Origin: Actinomycetes bacterium
Lineage (GTDB): Bacteria; Actinomycetota; Acidimicrobiia; Acidimicrobiales; Palsa-688
Length of the DNA: 64,000 nt
Reading direction: 5' to 3'
NCBI GenBank assembly: GCA_021838445.1
Contig: JAKCDU010000001.1
Location: forward strand, 1-64,000
The first letter of the stretch is position 1; each line of letters begins with the position of its first letter. Made by a program: the position numbers and the translations under genes. Of the stretch, positions 35,137 to 43,754 are shown in pieces. Under the pieces are notes generated by a model, which was not told where the DNA came from, did no database searches, and saw nothing but the letters and a program-made list of their open reading frames with translations.

Positions 35137-35543
35137 CAGCCGGCTCCTTCCATAATGTCGCGGAGGTGGTGCAGGGCGGCGCCAGCGGCGCCCGCGATCA
35201 CCAGGGCCATGGTGGCCGGATCGGCGTCGGCGCCGTAGGAGACCAGGGATGTGCCGTCGCCCAGATCGAACACGTCAAGGGTGGACAGGTGCTCGCGCAG
35301 GGTCGGGATCTTCAGCCGGTACTGGAACCGTCGCTGCAGGGGATCGTGGGTGACGATCTGCTCGGGCATGGGCAACCCGGCTGCGGTGACCACCGTGCGG
35401 GTGTCGCCCTCGACTGTCGCTGACACGATCCCGGGGAACCACTCGGCGATCCGCCCGGGGTCGCCGACCAGTGACCAGACCTCGTCGGCCCGTCGGGCGA
35501 TGCGGACCTCGCGACGCACGCTGGCCCTCTGAGGAGGTGTCAC
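35136..35543 (-). CDS. SRPBCC-superfamily protein
   Basis: A 135-residue START/polyketide-cyclase-like protein, identified from REVRIARRADEVWSLVGDPGRIAEWFPGI at the start, the central TVEGDTRTVVTAAG strands and the long C-terminal helix (ATMALVIAGAAGAALHHLRDIM). The fold binds hydrophobic ligands. The GTG at 35543 overlaps the MFS stop (GTGA) and the stop overlaps the sulfatase ATG, so it is translationally coupled on both sides and likely binds or processes the pathway substrate. Confidence 0.8.
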   Translation of the reverse strand: MTPPQRASVRREVRIARRADEVWSLVGDPGRIAEWFPGIVSATVEGDTRTVVTAAGLPMPEQIVTHDPLQRRFQYRLKIPTLREHLSTLDVFDLGDGTSLVSYGADADPATMALVIAGAAGAALHHLRDIMEGAG

Positions 35544-37297
35544 TGGGTCACCGTGCCGGCACCGCCGCTCACCGGGTCGGAGCGGCCCGGCGGTTCCGGG
35601 CCGCCGGCGGTGAGGCGTGCCAGTTCGGCGTCGATGAGGGCCTCCTGGTCGGCGATGTCGCGCCGGGCCGTCGAGATGCGCCAGCGGCCGCGCAGCATCA
35701 ACACCGTCGGGAGGAAGGCGATCTGGCCGGCCGCGCACACCCACCACCAGGTGCGCCACTGGCGGGGGGCCTTGGACCGGGCGCTCAGGACGGCGGCGCC
35801 GTGGGCCTGCAGATAGGCCCGGTCGGCGGCTGGCATGGCCCGCAGCGAGAGCAATCGGGCGATGGCCGGCCCGGTCCCCACGTGGAGGGCCGTTCGGATC
35901 TCGACTACGGCCCGGGCCCGGGCCGCCCCGTCGGAGGGATTCTCCCGCAGACGGGCCAGGGTCGCTGGATCGACGACCCGGAGGGTCTGCACCTGCCCGG
36001 GGTAGGTGGCCTGGATGGTCGCCAGGCGGGGCCCGTAGTTGCTGATCGGGGTCACAGAGGAGACCACCAGTGGGAGGATCAGGAACGATACCGACACGAC
36101 CGCTCTGAGCACCCATCCCCAGATGGCCAGGCCGGTGGCCACCAGGGCCGGGCTGTGGCGCTCCACCGTCTCGGTGAAGGCCGCCATCCAGGGGGCGTAG
36201 GCGAAGCCGCGGCTGAACGACAGGATGGAGATGATCACGACGAAGGTCCCGTAGCTGGTGGACGCCGCCGTCGCTCGGGACGCGAAGATCATCGTCATCA
36301 CCACCGCCACCACACCGGCGACCACCATGATCGGCTTGCGCACGGCCAGGCGGTCCGACAGGGTGCCGGCGATCACCACCGCTATGGCGTCGGCCGCCCA
36401 GAACCAGTTGCCGAGGCTGTTGGCCCGGGCCTGGCTGTAGCCGAAGACCGACGTGAAGTAGACGACGAAGAACCCCACGGCGGCGTAGTAGATGAGGAGG
36501 AACACGCTCACCCCGAAGGCCGGCACCAAGATGTCGGTCCGCAACATCCGCCGCCAGGGCTGCGCCACCGCGGCGTCCACGTCGATACCGCGGGCTCTTG
36601 CCTCGAGGATGGCCCGCTCCCGGATGGAGACCATCCGCTGGTCGCGCAGCGCGGGTGACAGCTCTCTCAACCACAGCAGGGCGATGAGGAACATCACCGC
36701 ACCGCTGATCCCGGCGATGTGGAACTGGTCCTGCCAGGCCTTCAGGTGGTCGAGGGTGTTGGACGCTACCTCCGAGACGATGAGGCTGCCCACGACCGGC
36801 CCCAGGGTCCACAGTCCCATGGCCGTGCCCCGGCGCAGCTGCGGCGAGAAGTCCCGCACCAGCGCCGGGGTGGCGACCAGCACCATCCCCTCGATGAGGG
36901 CGGACAGCGCTACCAGCACTCCGTAGGTCACCGCGCCGGGTGCCGCCGGGATGGCCACCGCGGTCAGGACGGCATGTACGAGCAGGCCGGCGATGACCAT
37001 GTTGGCCCGGCCCCAGCGGTCGGCCAGCCCGGTGGCCAGCGAGGCCAGCGCGCCGACTGCGTTGGAGACCACGATCAGGGTCAGGTACCAGCGGAACGAG
37101 ACGTGGAAGTGGGCCAGTACCGAGGGAGAGACCGCCCCCTGCACGTACTGCTCGTAGTAGAGGATGATCGTCGACGCCACCACCACGGCCAGCAGCCAGT
37201 AGCGGGTCGTCCCCTGGGGGTAGTGGTCCAGCCGGCGATCGAACAGCGCCGATCGTGGGCGGGCCGGTGCAGGCGAACCGAGGCTAGCGGTGGCCAT
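35540..37297 (-). CDS. MFS transporter of the sulfatase operon
   Basis: A 585-residue, 12-helix MFS permease. The helix 2-3 loop motif GLADRWGRANMVI and the matching second-half GTLSDRLAVRKPIMV are clear. A long extra loop (about residues 430-520: GPRLATIQATYPGQVQTLRVVDP and following) between helices 11 and 12 makes it longer than the usual 400-450 residues and could bind substrate or a partner. Substrate is unknown; the context suggests a sulfated or amphipathic organic acid. Overlaps the SRPBCC gene. Confidence 0.85.
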   Translation of the reverse strand: MATASLGSPAPARPRSALFDRRLDHYPQGTTRYWLLAVVVASTIILYYEQYVQGAVSPSVLAHFHVSFRWYLTLIVVSNAVGALASLATGLADRWGRANMVIAGLLVHAVLTAVAIPAAPGAVTYGVLVALSALIEGMVLVATPALVRDFSPQLRRGTAMGLWTLGPVVGSLIVSEVASNTLDHLKAWQDQFHIAGISGAVMFLIALLWLRELSPALRDQRMVSIRERAILEARARGIDVDAAVAQPWRRMLRTDILVPAFGVSVFLLIYYAAVGFFVVYFTSVFGYSQARANSLGNWFWAADAIAVVIAGTLSDRLAVRKPIMVVAGVVAVVMTMIFASRATAASTSYGTFVVIISILSFSRGFAYAPWMAAFTETVERHSPALVATGLAIWGWVLRAVVSVSFLILPLVVSSVTPISNYGPRLATIQATYPGQVQTLRVVDPATLARLRENPSDGAARARAVVEIRTALHVGTGPAIARLLSLRAMPAADRAYLQAHGAAVLSARSKAPRQWRTWWWVCAAGQIAFLPTVLMLRGRWRISTARRDIADQEALIDAELARLTAGGPEPPGRSDPVSGGAGTVTQ

Positions 37298-37405
37298 CGA
37301 CCGTGCTCCCTCCGCTCGAAGTCCTTTCGTGGCTGGCCATGTTGGTGTTCCCCCTCTGGTCGTCGGACTGTGGTCTCGTGGTCGTTGGTCGGCCGGCCGC
37401 GCTCG

Positions 37406-38698
37406 TCAGCCGGGGCCGGCCAGGTCGCGGCGGTTACGGCGACTGGCCTCGGCGGCGTGGAGCATCAGGTTGCGGGCCATCGACGACTCCTGCTCCTGGG
37501 CCCGCCGCGAGTACACCTCGGTGCGGGCCTGGTGGGCCTCCCGGGAATCGGGCTCGGCCAGCACGGCGTGCTCGACCAGGTGGCAGGCCATCCGCAGATC
37601 GCCGGCGTCGGCCAGCTCCGCCGCCCGACGCAATACCGCGGACACCCCGCCTGCCATCTCCACCCAGATGCGGGCCTGCTGGGCCCGCGGCGCCGGCAGC
37701 AGGTGGTCGGGTTCGCCGTCGTACCATCCCCCGTAGCGCCGCCACACGTTGCGAACGAGGAACTGCGGATGGTCGTAGACCGGTCTCAGGTAGGGACGGT
37801 CCCGCAGCCGCTCGGGCACCTCGACGGAGTGGATGACACGGTCGAGGGTGGCCCCGGTGTTCATGAGGGCCAGTACCTGCGCCTCGATCGAGTCGAGCAG
37901 GTCGGCGGTGTCGATCAGCGCGGTCGTGATCCGCTCGGCGCCGAACACCGGCAGTCCGTGGCCCGAAACCATGATCTCGGCACCGAGGCCGGCCATCTCC
38001 CGCAGCGCCACCGCCCAGTCACTCAGGTAGCGCTGGACCTTCTGTGGGTTGCCGGCGTTGGGAACGGCCCAGATGAAAAGGTCGCCGGGATGGAGTACCC
38101 GGGCCTCGGGCACCCATGTCCAGGTGGCGTCATCGGTCTCGCCCCGGGCGTGGTGCAGTTCGAAGGTCATCGAGCCGCGCCGGAAGGTGAGACGGTCGGC
38201 GTAGGTGACGTCGGGCATCCGGTAGTCGACCGGCCACTCGAACCCGTCGACGGGCAGCCCGAACTGTCGCTGGTTGATCGCTGCGTTCCATCCCGCAGTG
38301 GCGCGGTAGCGCCGGAAGTGCTCGGGGACGTCGGCGTGGGCGTAGACGGTGGGCGGCTCCCAGCCCTGCTCGGCCGCCTCGGCCTCGAATCGGGCTGTGC
38401 CGAAGACATGGTCGACGTGATGGTGGGAGTACACGGCGTCGGCCAGCCGGGCCCGGGGCCTCCACGACCGAACGCTGTCGAAGACCACTTCCTGGTCGAA
38501 GAAGCCCCCCGTGTCGAGCATCACGAGCCCGTCACCGGTGTCGATGGCGGTGACGCTGGCGATGCTCTTCAGGCAGAGGACGCCGTCGGCGATCTCCTCG
38601 GCGGCCCGGTTGGCTATGGGCCGCACCGGATGCTCCTCGAAGACGAGATCCCCGCCGCCGTCCCAATGGCGCTCGGACATCTGCCGGATCGTGGCCAT
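37406..38698 (-). CDS. Metallo-beta-lactamase-fold hydrolase, alkylsulfatase-like
   Basis: A 430-residue MBL-fold enzyme. The Zn motif HxHxDH appears as HHHVDH (92-97), with further ligands in HHARGETDDATW and HPGDLFIW and VSGHG. After the MBL domain a C-terminal alpha-helical dimerisation region (RRYGGWYDGEPDHLLP; LADAGDLRMACHLVEHAVLAEPDSREAH) matches that of SdsA/BDS1-type alkylsulfatases, although the full SCP2-like third domain is missing. It probably hydrolyses alkyl sulfates or related esters. Second gene of the sulfatase operon, 19 bases after the TetR gene. Confidence 0.82.
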   Translation of the reverse strand: MATIRQMSERHWDGGGDLVFEEHPVRPIANRAAEEIADGVLCLKSIASVTAIDTGDGLVMLDTGGFFDQEVVFDSVRSWRPRARLADAVYSHHHVDHVFGTARFEAEAAEQGWEPPTVYAHADVPEHFRRYRATAGWNAAINQRQFGLPVDGFEWPVDYRMPDVTYADRLTFRRGSMTFELHHARGETDDATWTWVPEARVLHPGDLFIWAVPNAGNPQKVQRYLSDWAVALREMAGLGAEIMVSGHGLPVFGAERITTALIDTADLLDSIEAQVLALMNTGATLDRVIHSVEVPERLRDRPYLRPVYDHPQFLVRNVWRRYGGWYDGEPDHLLPAPRAQQARIWVEMAGGVSAVLRRAAELADAGDLRMACHLVEHAVLAEPDSREAHQARTEVYSRRAQEQESSMARNLMLHAAEASRRNRRDLAGPG

Positions 38699-38708
38699 AC
38701 GCGCTCTC

Positions 38709-39389
38709 CTAGTGTCGGGCCGCGTGCGAGGCGGCGGTCTCGAGGCCGATCCCGGCCCGCGCCGGCGGGGTGGTGCCGGAAGGCGGTGCGGTCAGCAGCC
38801 CGCAGCACATGTCGATCAGGTCGGCCACGTGGCGGGCCGCCGTGGTCGGCGCCAGGCGTCCGTCGTCGCGGGCCTCCTCGGTGGTGGACAGCGCCACGAG
38901 CATGAAGCCCACCATCATGTCGACGCGGTGCTGTCTCAGGCTCCTCGGGATGTCCGCCAGGCGGTGCACCAGACCGGCCCTGACGGAGCGGAAGCTGCTG
39001 GCGGTGAAGGAGGCCTGGACCAGGCCCCGAAAGGCCGGGTCGAAGGAGGCCTGGAGGAGGAAGCGGGCCCAGTAACTGCTGTCGGTGAGCACCGTCAGGT
39101 CGGCCAGGGGACGGACCAGGGCCTCGACGAGTGACCGCAGGTCGGGCTGGTCTCCTAGACCTTCGAGCCACTCGAGGCGCCGGGCGTTGATGGGTCCCAT
39201 CCGGGCGTCCATGACCGCGCCGATGAGGCCGTCGCGTGAGCCGAAGTGGTATTGGACGACCGACTTGTTGCGCTGCCCCGACTCGAGTTGGACCTCCCGC
39301 AGAGTCATGGCACCGATACCCCGGGTCGCCGCGAGCCGCTCGGCGACGTCGATCAGCTGAGCGCGGATCCCCCCGACCACGTCCGACAC
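38709..39389 (-). CDS. TetR-family repressor of the sulfatase operon
   Basis: A 226-residue regulator. The helix-turn-helix is in MTLREVQLESGQRNKSVVQYHFGSRDGLIGAV, the classic TetR N-terminal domain; the C-terminal ligand domain (about 75-205) is all helical. Its GTG start lies inside a perfect 12-6-12 palindrome (39385-39414), so it should repress itself and the downstream genes, and possibly the divergent SDR operon, until an inducer binds. Confidence 0.88.
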   Translation of the reverse strand: MSDVVGGIRAQLIDVAERLAATRGIGAMTLREVQLESGQRNKSVVQYHFGSRDGLIGAVMDARMGPINARRLEWLEGLGDQPDLRSLVEALVRPLADLTVLTDSSYWARFLLQASFDPAFRGLVQASFTASSFRSVRAGLVHRLADIPRSLRQHRVDMMVGFMLVALSTTEEARDDGRLAPTTAARHVADLIDMCCGLLTAPPSGTTPPARAGIGLETAASHAARH

Positions 39390-39414
39390 TTTAAGGCTAT
39401 GACCTTAAAGTGTC
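39385..39414. promoter_or_regulatory. TetR operator: perfect 12-6-12 palindrome over the start codon
   Basis: GACACTTTAAGG (39385-39396) and CCTTAAAGTGTC (39403-39414) are perfect inverted repeats. The dyad covers the TetR GTG and a TAGCCT -10 box on the minus strand. Repressor binding would block transcription initiation directly. Confidence 0.75.
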
Positions 39415-39458
39415 AATGCCATGAGCGGTCCACGCCTGAAAGAGGGCCAAAGGAGGTC

Positions 39459-39485
39459 ATGACCGGCTCGCCGCTGGGCACGTGA
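39459..39485 (+). other. 8-codon mini-ORF with a very strong ribosome site
   Basis: AAAGGAGGTC immediately precedes an ATG that opens an eight-residue peptide, MTGSPLGT, ended by TGA. It lies in the divergent region between the TetR gene and the SDR operon. It could be a leader peptide in the operon 5' UTR or a leftover of a lost gene. Confidence 0.35.
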
Positions 39486-39532
39486 CCGGCCCGCGGAATT
39501 GTATTACGCTGTGATTTAAAGAGGGTCGTCCC

Positions 39533-40411
39533 ATGGCGGCGGCTCGGGGGAGGGGGCCAGTGGACACGTTCGAAGGCAAGGTCGTCGTGGTGACCGGGGG
39601 CGCCAGTGGCATCGGTCTGGCCCTGGCCCGAGCGGTGGCGGAGCGGGGCGCGTCGGTGGTCATCGCCGATGTCGAGGCGGAAGCTCTCGACGCGGCGGTG
39701 CGGCCCGGCCCCGGAGCCCTTCCCTCCGCCACGTTGACCGTTCCCACCGACGTATCGGACCCGGTGTCGGTGGCGGCGCTGCGCGACGCCGTCCTCGAAC
39801 GCCACGGCCGGGTCGACGTGCTGTGCAACAACGCCGGCGTCTCCACGTTCAACCTGCTCGCCGACCAGACGCTCGATGATTGGAGGTGGGTGCTCGGAGT
39901 GAACCTGTGGGGGGTGATCCACGGGATTTCCACCTTCCTCCCGGTGATGCGCCGCCAGGGAAGCCCGGGACACATCGTCAACACTGCGTCGGTGGCCGGC
40001 CTGGTGAGCGGGATCGCCTTCCTCGGGCCCTATGCGGTGAGCAAAGTCGGTGTGGTCTCCATCTCCGAGACCCTGCGCCAGGAGATGGCTTTCACCGGCG
40101 ACCCCATAGGTGTCTCGGTGGTCTGCCCGAGCGGGACCAACACCCAGGTCATGGAAGCCGAGCGCAACCGCCCGGCGGCTCTCGGGGCGGAGGCCCGGAC
40201 CCCGGACGCCGAGCGGTGGCGGCTCGGGATAAAGGACGGCTTCACCGGCCCCGACGGGCTCGAGCCCGAGGCGGTGGCGGATCAGATCGTCGACGCCGTG
40301 CTGGCCGACCGCTTCTGGGTCATCACCCACAGCGACCTGACTCCCGCCTTCGAGATCCGCTTCGCCGAGATCATGGCCCACGCCCCGAGGAAGCAGGAGG
40401 ACCGGGCGTGA
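39533..40411 (+). CDS. Short-chain dehydrogenase/reductase
   Basis: A 292-residue SDR. The cofactor loop TGGASGIG is at 21-28, the NNAG motif at about 99-102, catalytic Ser153, Tyr167 and Lys171 (YAVSK). It should oxidise or reduce an alcohol/ketone with NAD(P). First gene of an operon running to about 45.1 kb; its stop overlaps the next GTG (GTGA). An alternative start at the internal GTG would remove the Ala/Arg-rich first nine residues, which look dispensable. Confidence 0.88.
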   Translation: MAAARGRGPVDTFEGKVVVVTGGASGIGLALARAVAERGASVVIADVEAEALDAAVRPGPGALPSATLTVPTDVSDPVSVAALRDAVLERHGRVDVLCNNAGVSTFNLLADQTLDDWRWVLGVNLWGVIHGISTFLPVMRRQGSPGHIVNTASVAGLVSGIAFLGPYAVSKVGVVSISETLRQEMAFTGDPIGVSVVCPSGTNTQVMEAERNRPAALGAEARTPDAERWRLGIKDGFTGPDGLEPEAVADQIVDAVLADRFWVITHSDLTPAFEIRFAEIMAHAPRKQEDRA

Positions 40412-41436
40412 CCCCCACGACCGCAGGTCGGCCCACGACCGCAGGTCGGCCCCCGACCCGCCGGTGGGTGGTCCGGGGGTCGGGGGAGCCCTCCGAGGTG
40501 TTGAGCCTCGAGCAGGCCGACCCACCCCCGATCGGGCCGTCCCAGGTCCGCATCGAGGTGGCGGCCTGTGCCCTCGGGCTCCCTGACGTGTTCATGTGCC
40601 GCGGCATCTATCCGCTCACCCCGCCCTTGCCGTTCACCCCCGGCCAGGAGGTGTGCGGCACGGTGGTCGAAGCCGGCCCGGCGGCGGCGACGCCGGTGGG
40701 CAGTCGGGTGATGGCCTTCGCCGACTTCGTGAACGGCAATGGCGGGCTGGCCGAGACGACCGTCGCCGACGATGACAATGTCTATGAGGTCCCGGCCGGG
40801 CTCGACGACGCCGAGGCGGCCGGCTTCTTGGTGGCCTACCTCACCGGGTGGATCGGGCTCGTGGACCGCGCCGAGGTGGTGGCCTCGGAGACCGTGCTGG
40901 TGCTCGGCGCGGCGGGGGGCACCGGCTCGGCCGCCCTGCAGGTGGCCCGGGCCCGGGGCGCCACCGTGATCGCCGTCGTCGGCAGCGCGGCCAAGCGGGA
41001 CCACTGCCTGGACCAGGGGGCCGACCAAGTGATCGACCGCTCGACGACCGATGTGGCCGCCACGGTGCGGGACCTGACCGGGGGACGCGGGGCGGATGTG
41101 GTCTACGACCCGGTGGGTGGGCGCGCCGGGGACGCCGCTCAGGGCTGTATCGCCAGCCGGGGCCGCTTCCTGGCGGTGGGGTTCGCGGAGGGGACATGGC
41201 CCCACTTCGACGCCCACCGGCTCGTGCTCGGCAACTACTCGGCGGTCGGGGTCTTCGTGGGTGCCTACGACCGGGACCAGAGGGTCGGGATGCTCGAGCA
41301 GATGGCCGACCTGGTCGCCGCCGGCGAGCTGCGGCCGCCGGTCAGCCGGGTTCCCTTCGACGACCCGCGGTCGGCCTTCGACGCGCTGGCCCGGGGCGCC
41401 GTGCTGGGCCGGCCCGTAGCCGTGGTGCCACGGTGA
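40408..41436 (+). CDS. MDR-family quinone oxidoreductase-like protein
   Basis: A 342-residue medium-chain dehydrogenase/reductase without the zinc-binding residues, as in NADPH:quinone/enone reductases. EVLSLEQADPPPIGPSQVRIEV is the N-terminal GroES-like domain, FTPGQEVCGTVVEAGP follows, and VLVLGAAGGTGSAALQVARARGA is the Rossmann loop; VVYDPVGG is the typical later strand. The first 18 residues contain a short duplicated TTAGRPTTAGRPP segment. It starts at a GTG overlapping the SDR stop and ends overlapping the ACAD GTG. Confidence 0.87.
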   Translation: MTPTTAGRPTTAGRPPTRRWVVRGSGEPSEVLSLEQADPPPIGPSQVRIEVAACALGLPDVFMCRGIYPLTPPLPFTPGQEVCGTVVEAGPAAATPVGSRVMAFADFVNGNGGLAETTVADDDNVYEVPAGLDDAEAAGFLVAYLTGWIGLVDRAEVVASETVLVLGAAGGTGSAALQVARARGATVIAVVGSAAKRDHCLDQGADQVIDRSTTDVAATVRDLTGGRGADVVYDPVGGRAGDAAQGCIASRGRFLAVGFAEGTWPHFDAHRLVLGNYSAVGVFVGAYDRDQRVGMLEQMADLVAAGELRPPVSRVPFDDPRSAFDALARGAVLGRPVAVVPR

Positions 41437-42728
41437 GCTGGGACTTCGAGACCGAGCCCGAGTTCCAGGCCAAGTTGGACTGGATGCGCTGGTTCATCGA
41501 CGAGGAGATCGTCCCGCTGGAGCCGGTGCTCGACGACATACCCCTCGACGAGTGGAAGGCGGCACGCGAACACCTGCGGTCCCAGGTCAAGGAGCAGGGT
41601 CTGTGGGGTGCCTTCCTCGACCCCGCGCTCGGCGGCGCCGGCTTCGGTCAGCTGAAGCTGGCCCTGATGTCGGAGATCATCGGTCGCAGCATGGTGTCCA
41701 TGTCGGTGTTCGGGGTCCAGGCCCCCGACAGCGGCAACATGGAGCTGCTGGCCCATGGGGCGACCCCCGAGCAGAAGGATCGGTGGTTGTGGCCCAACCT
41801 TCGAGGTGAGCTGTCGAGCGCCTTCGCCCTGACCGAGCCGTTCAACGCCGGGGCCGACCCGACCGTCATCAGCACCTCGGCGGTCCGCGACGGTGACGAG
41901 TGGGTCATCAACGGTCACAAGTGGTTCATCACCAACGCCTCGAGCGCGGACTTCACCCTGGTGTTCGCCGAGACCAACCCGGACAGCCGCCCCCACCGGC
42001 ACGCCTCCATCTTCGTCGTTCCCGCCGGGACTCCAGGCATGGAGGTGCTGCGCGACGTGGGGACCATGTCCCACACCCACGTCGAGCAGGGACGCCCCGG
42101 CAACCACAGCGAGGTCGTGTTCGTCGACTGCCGGGTGCCCGCCGATCATCTGATAGGGCGTCCCGGCGACGGTTTCGTCCTGGCCCAGCGCCGGCTCGGG
42201 GGTGGCCGGATCCATCACGCCATGCGCTGGCTGGGCCAGTCCCAGCGGGCCCTGGACATCATGTGCGAGAGGGCCGTGTCGCGCCGCTCCCACGGGAAGC
42301 TGCTGGCCCAGCACCAGATGATCCAGGAGTACGTGGCCCGCTCCCACATGGAGATCCAGGCGGCTCGACTGGTGACATTCCACACGGCGTGGAAGATGGA
42401 CCGCCTCGGGGCGGCCGAGGTCCGGGCCGAGCTGGGGATGGTCAAGGCGCTGGTGTCCCAGACCGTGCTCGCGGTGCTGGACCGCACCATCCAGGTGTGC
42501 GGCGCTCTCGGGTACTCGGCCGACCTGCCGGTGGAGGCCTGGTACCGAAGCACCCGCTTCGGTCCCATCGGGGACGGTCCCGACGAGCTGCACCGCTCGG
42601 TGCTGGCCCGCCACATCCTCAAGGGCTACTCGCCGGTCGAGGGTTGGCCGAGCGAGCACATTCCGTCGCGCCGACCCGCCGCCGAGGCCAAGTGGGCGCA
42701 GCTGCGGGCCGCCGCCGGGGTGGTCTGA
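41433..42728 (+). CDS. Acyl-CoA dehydrogenase
   Basis: A 431-residue FAD enzyme of the ACAD10/11-like subgroup. FALTEPFNAGADPTVISTSA and GDEWVINGHKWFITNASSAD are FAD/substrate signatures; TMSHTHVEQGRPGNHSEVVFVDCRVP and the C-terminal RTIQVCGALGYSADLPVEAWYRSTRFGPIGDGPDELHR complete the fold. The usual ACAD10/11 layout, with a C-terminal Asp/Glu base, is kept. It overlaps the flanking genes by 4 and 1 bases and is followed directly by an APH-type kinase, recalling the kinase-plus-dehydrogenase fusion of ACAD10/11. Confidence 0.9.
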   Translation: MSWDFETEPEFQAKLDWMRWFIDEEIVPLEPVLDDIPLDEWKAAREHLRSQVKEQGLWGAFLDPALGGAGFGQLKLALMSEIIGRSMVSMSVFGVQAPDSGNMELLAHGATPEQKDRWLWPNLRGELSSAFALTEPFNAGADPTVISTSAVRDGDEWVINGHKWFITNASSADFTLVFAETNPDSRPHRHASIFVVPAGTPGMEVLRDVGTMSHTHVEQGRPGNHSEVVFVDCRVPADHLIGRPGDGFVLAQRRLGGGRIHHAMRWLGQSQRALDIMCERAVSRRSHGKLLAQHQMIQEYVARSHMEIQAARLVTFHTAWKMDRLGAAEVRAELGMVKALVSQTVLAVLDRTIQVCGALGYSADLPVEAWYRSTRFGPIGDGPDELHRSVLARHILKGYSPVEGWPSEHIPSRRPAAEAKWAQLRAAAGVV

Positions 42729-43747
42729 TGGCTGAGGACCACGACACCCGGGCCCTGGCCGCCTTCTGCGACCGGGTGGCCGGCGATCGCCGGGACCTGC
42801 AGGTCCAGCGGCTGGTGGGGGGCGGCTCCTGTGACGTGTTCGCCCTGCAGCGGGGTACCGACCGCTGGGTGCTACGCCGCTCGCCGCGCCGGGCCAACAC
42901 CGCCGGAGCCCACGACGTTCTGCGGGAGTACCGGATCCTGCAGGCCATATGGGGCCAGCCCGTCCGGGTGGCCCGGCCCATAGCCGCCTGCGCCGACCCC
43001 GAGGTGTTCGGCGCCCCGTTCTACCTCATGGACCACGTGCCCGGTGTGCCGATCCGGTCGGCCATACCCCCGGCCTGGGAGGGCTCGCCCGCCCAGCAGG
43101 CCGAGGCGCTCACCGAACTGGCCGACGCCCTGGTCGAGATCCACTCGGTGGATTGGTCGGCTTGCGGCCTCACGGACCTGGCGCACCGCCCGGGTTATCT
43201 CCGCCGCCAGATCGCCAAGTGGCTCGGCCAGCTGGCCTCTTACGGCGGTCGCGAGCTGAGCGGGGCGCCCGAGGTGGCCCGGTGGCTGGAGGAGCGGGCC
43301 CCCGCCGAATCCCCCCAGGCGCTCTGCCACGGTGACTTCAAGTTGGACAACGCCCTCTTCAGCCCGGCTCTGCCGGCTCGGCTGCTGGCCGTGGTCGACT
43401 GGGAGATGGCCGGCCTGGGGGACCCGCTCGTGGACCTGTCGTGGATGCTGTTCTTCCACCCCGGGCCGGGAGGGGTCCTGCCACTGGGCGTGGCCGGGGA
43501 GCAACGCTTCGACCGGTCGGGTCTGCCGAGCACCGCTGACCTGGTCGAGCGCTATGCCCAGCGGTCGGGACGGGACCTGTCGGCCATCGGCTGGTACGAC
43601 GTTCTGGCCCGCTGGAAGATGGCCATCGTCCTCGAGGGGAGCTACGCCAAGTTCGTGCGGGGCGAGTCCGACAATCCCCTCCACCAACGTTTCGGCTCCC
43701 AGGCCGACACCGCCCTGGCCAGTGCCCTCGACCTGATCGGCGCCTAG
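42728..43747 (+). CDS. APH-type kinase (ACAD10/11 kinase-domain relative)
   Basis: A 339-residue aminoglycoside-phosphotransferase-fold protein. The ATP loop is LVGGGSCDVFAL, the hydrophobic-substrate cleft contains YLMDHVPGVPI, the catalytic loop is HGDFKLDN (His201, Asp203, Asn208) and the metal Asp is in VVDWE (Asp224). In ACAD10/11 and LvaA-like systems such kinases phosphorylate a hydroxyacyl group before dehydrogenase-assisted elimination. Its ATG overlaps the ACAD stop by one base, so the pair is coupled. Antibiotic resistance is unlikely in this context. Confidence 0.85.
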   Translation: MAEDHDTRALAAFCDRVAGDRRDLQVQRLVGGGSCDVFALQRGTDRWVLRRSPRRANTAGAHDVLREYRILQAIWGQPVRVARPIAACADPEVFGAPFYLMDHVPGVPIRSAIPPAWEGSPAQQAEALTELADALVEIHSVDWSACGLTDLAHRPGYLRRQIAKWLGQLASYGGRELSGAPEVARWLEERAPAESPQALCHGDFKLDNALFSPALPARLLAVVDWEMAGLGDPLVDLSWMLFFHPGPGGVLPLGVAGEQRFDRSGLPSTADLVERYAQRSGRDLSAIGWYDVLARWKMAIVLEGSYAKFVRGESDNPLHQRFGSQADTALASALDLIGA

Positions 43748-43754
43748 GAGCACC

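Noticed and set aside
42728-43747. Aminoglycoside resistance gene
   Set aside because: The APH fold is present, but the kinase is embedded and overlapped in an acyl-CoA catabolic operon and has the ACAD10/11-like substrate loop, so resistance is unlikely.
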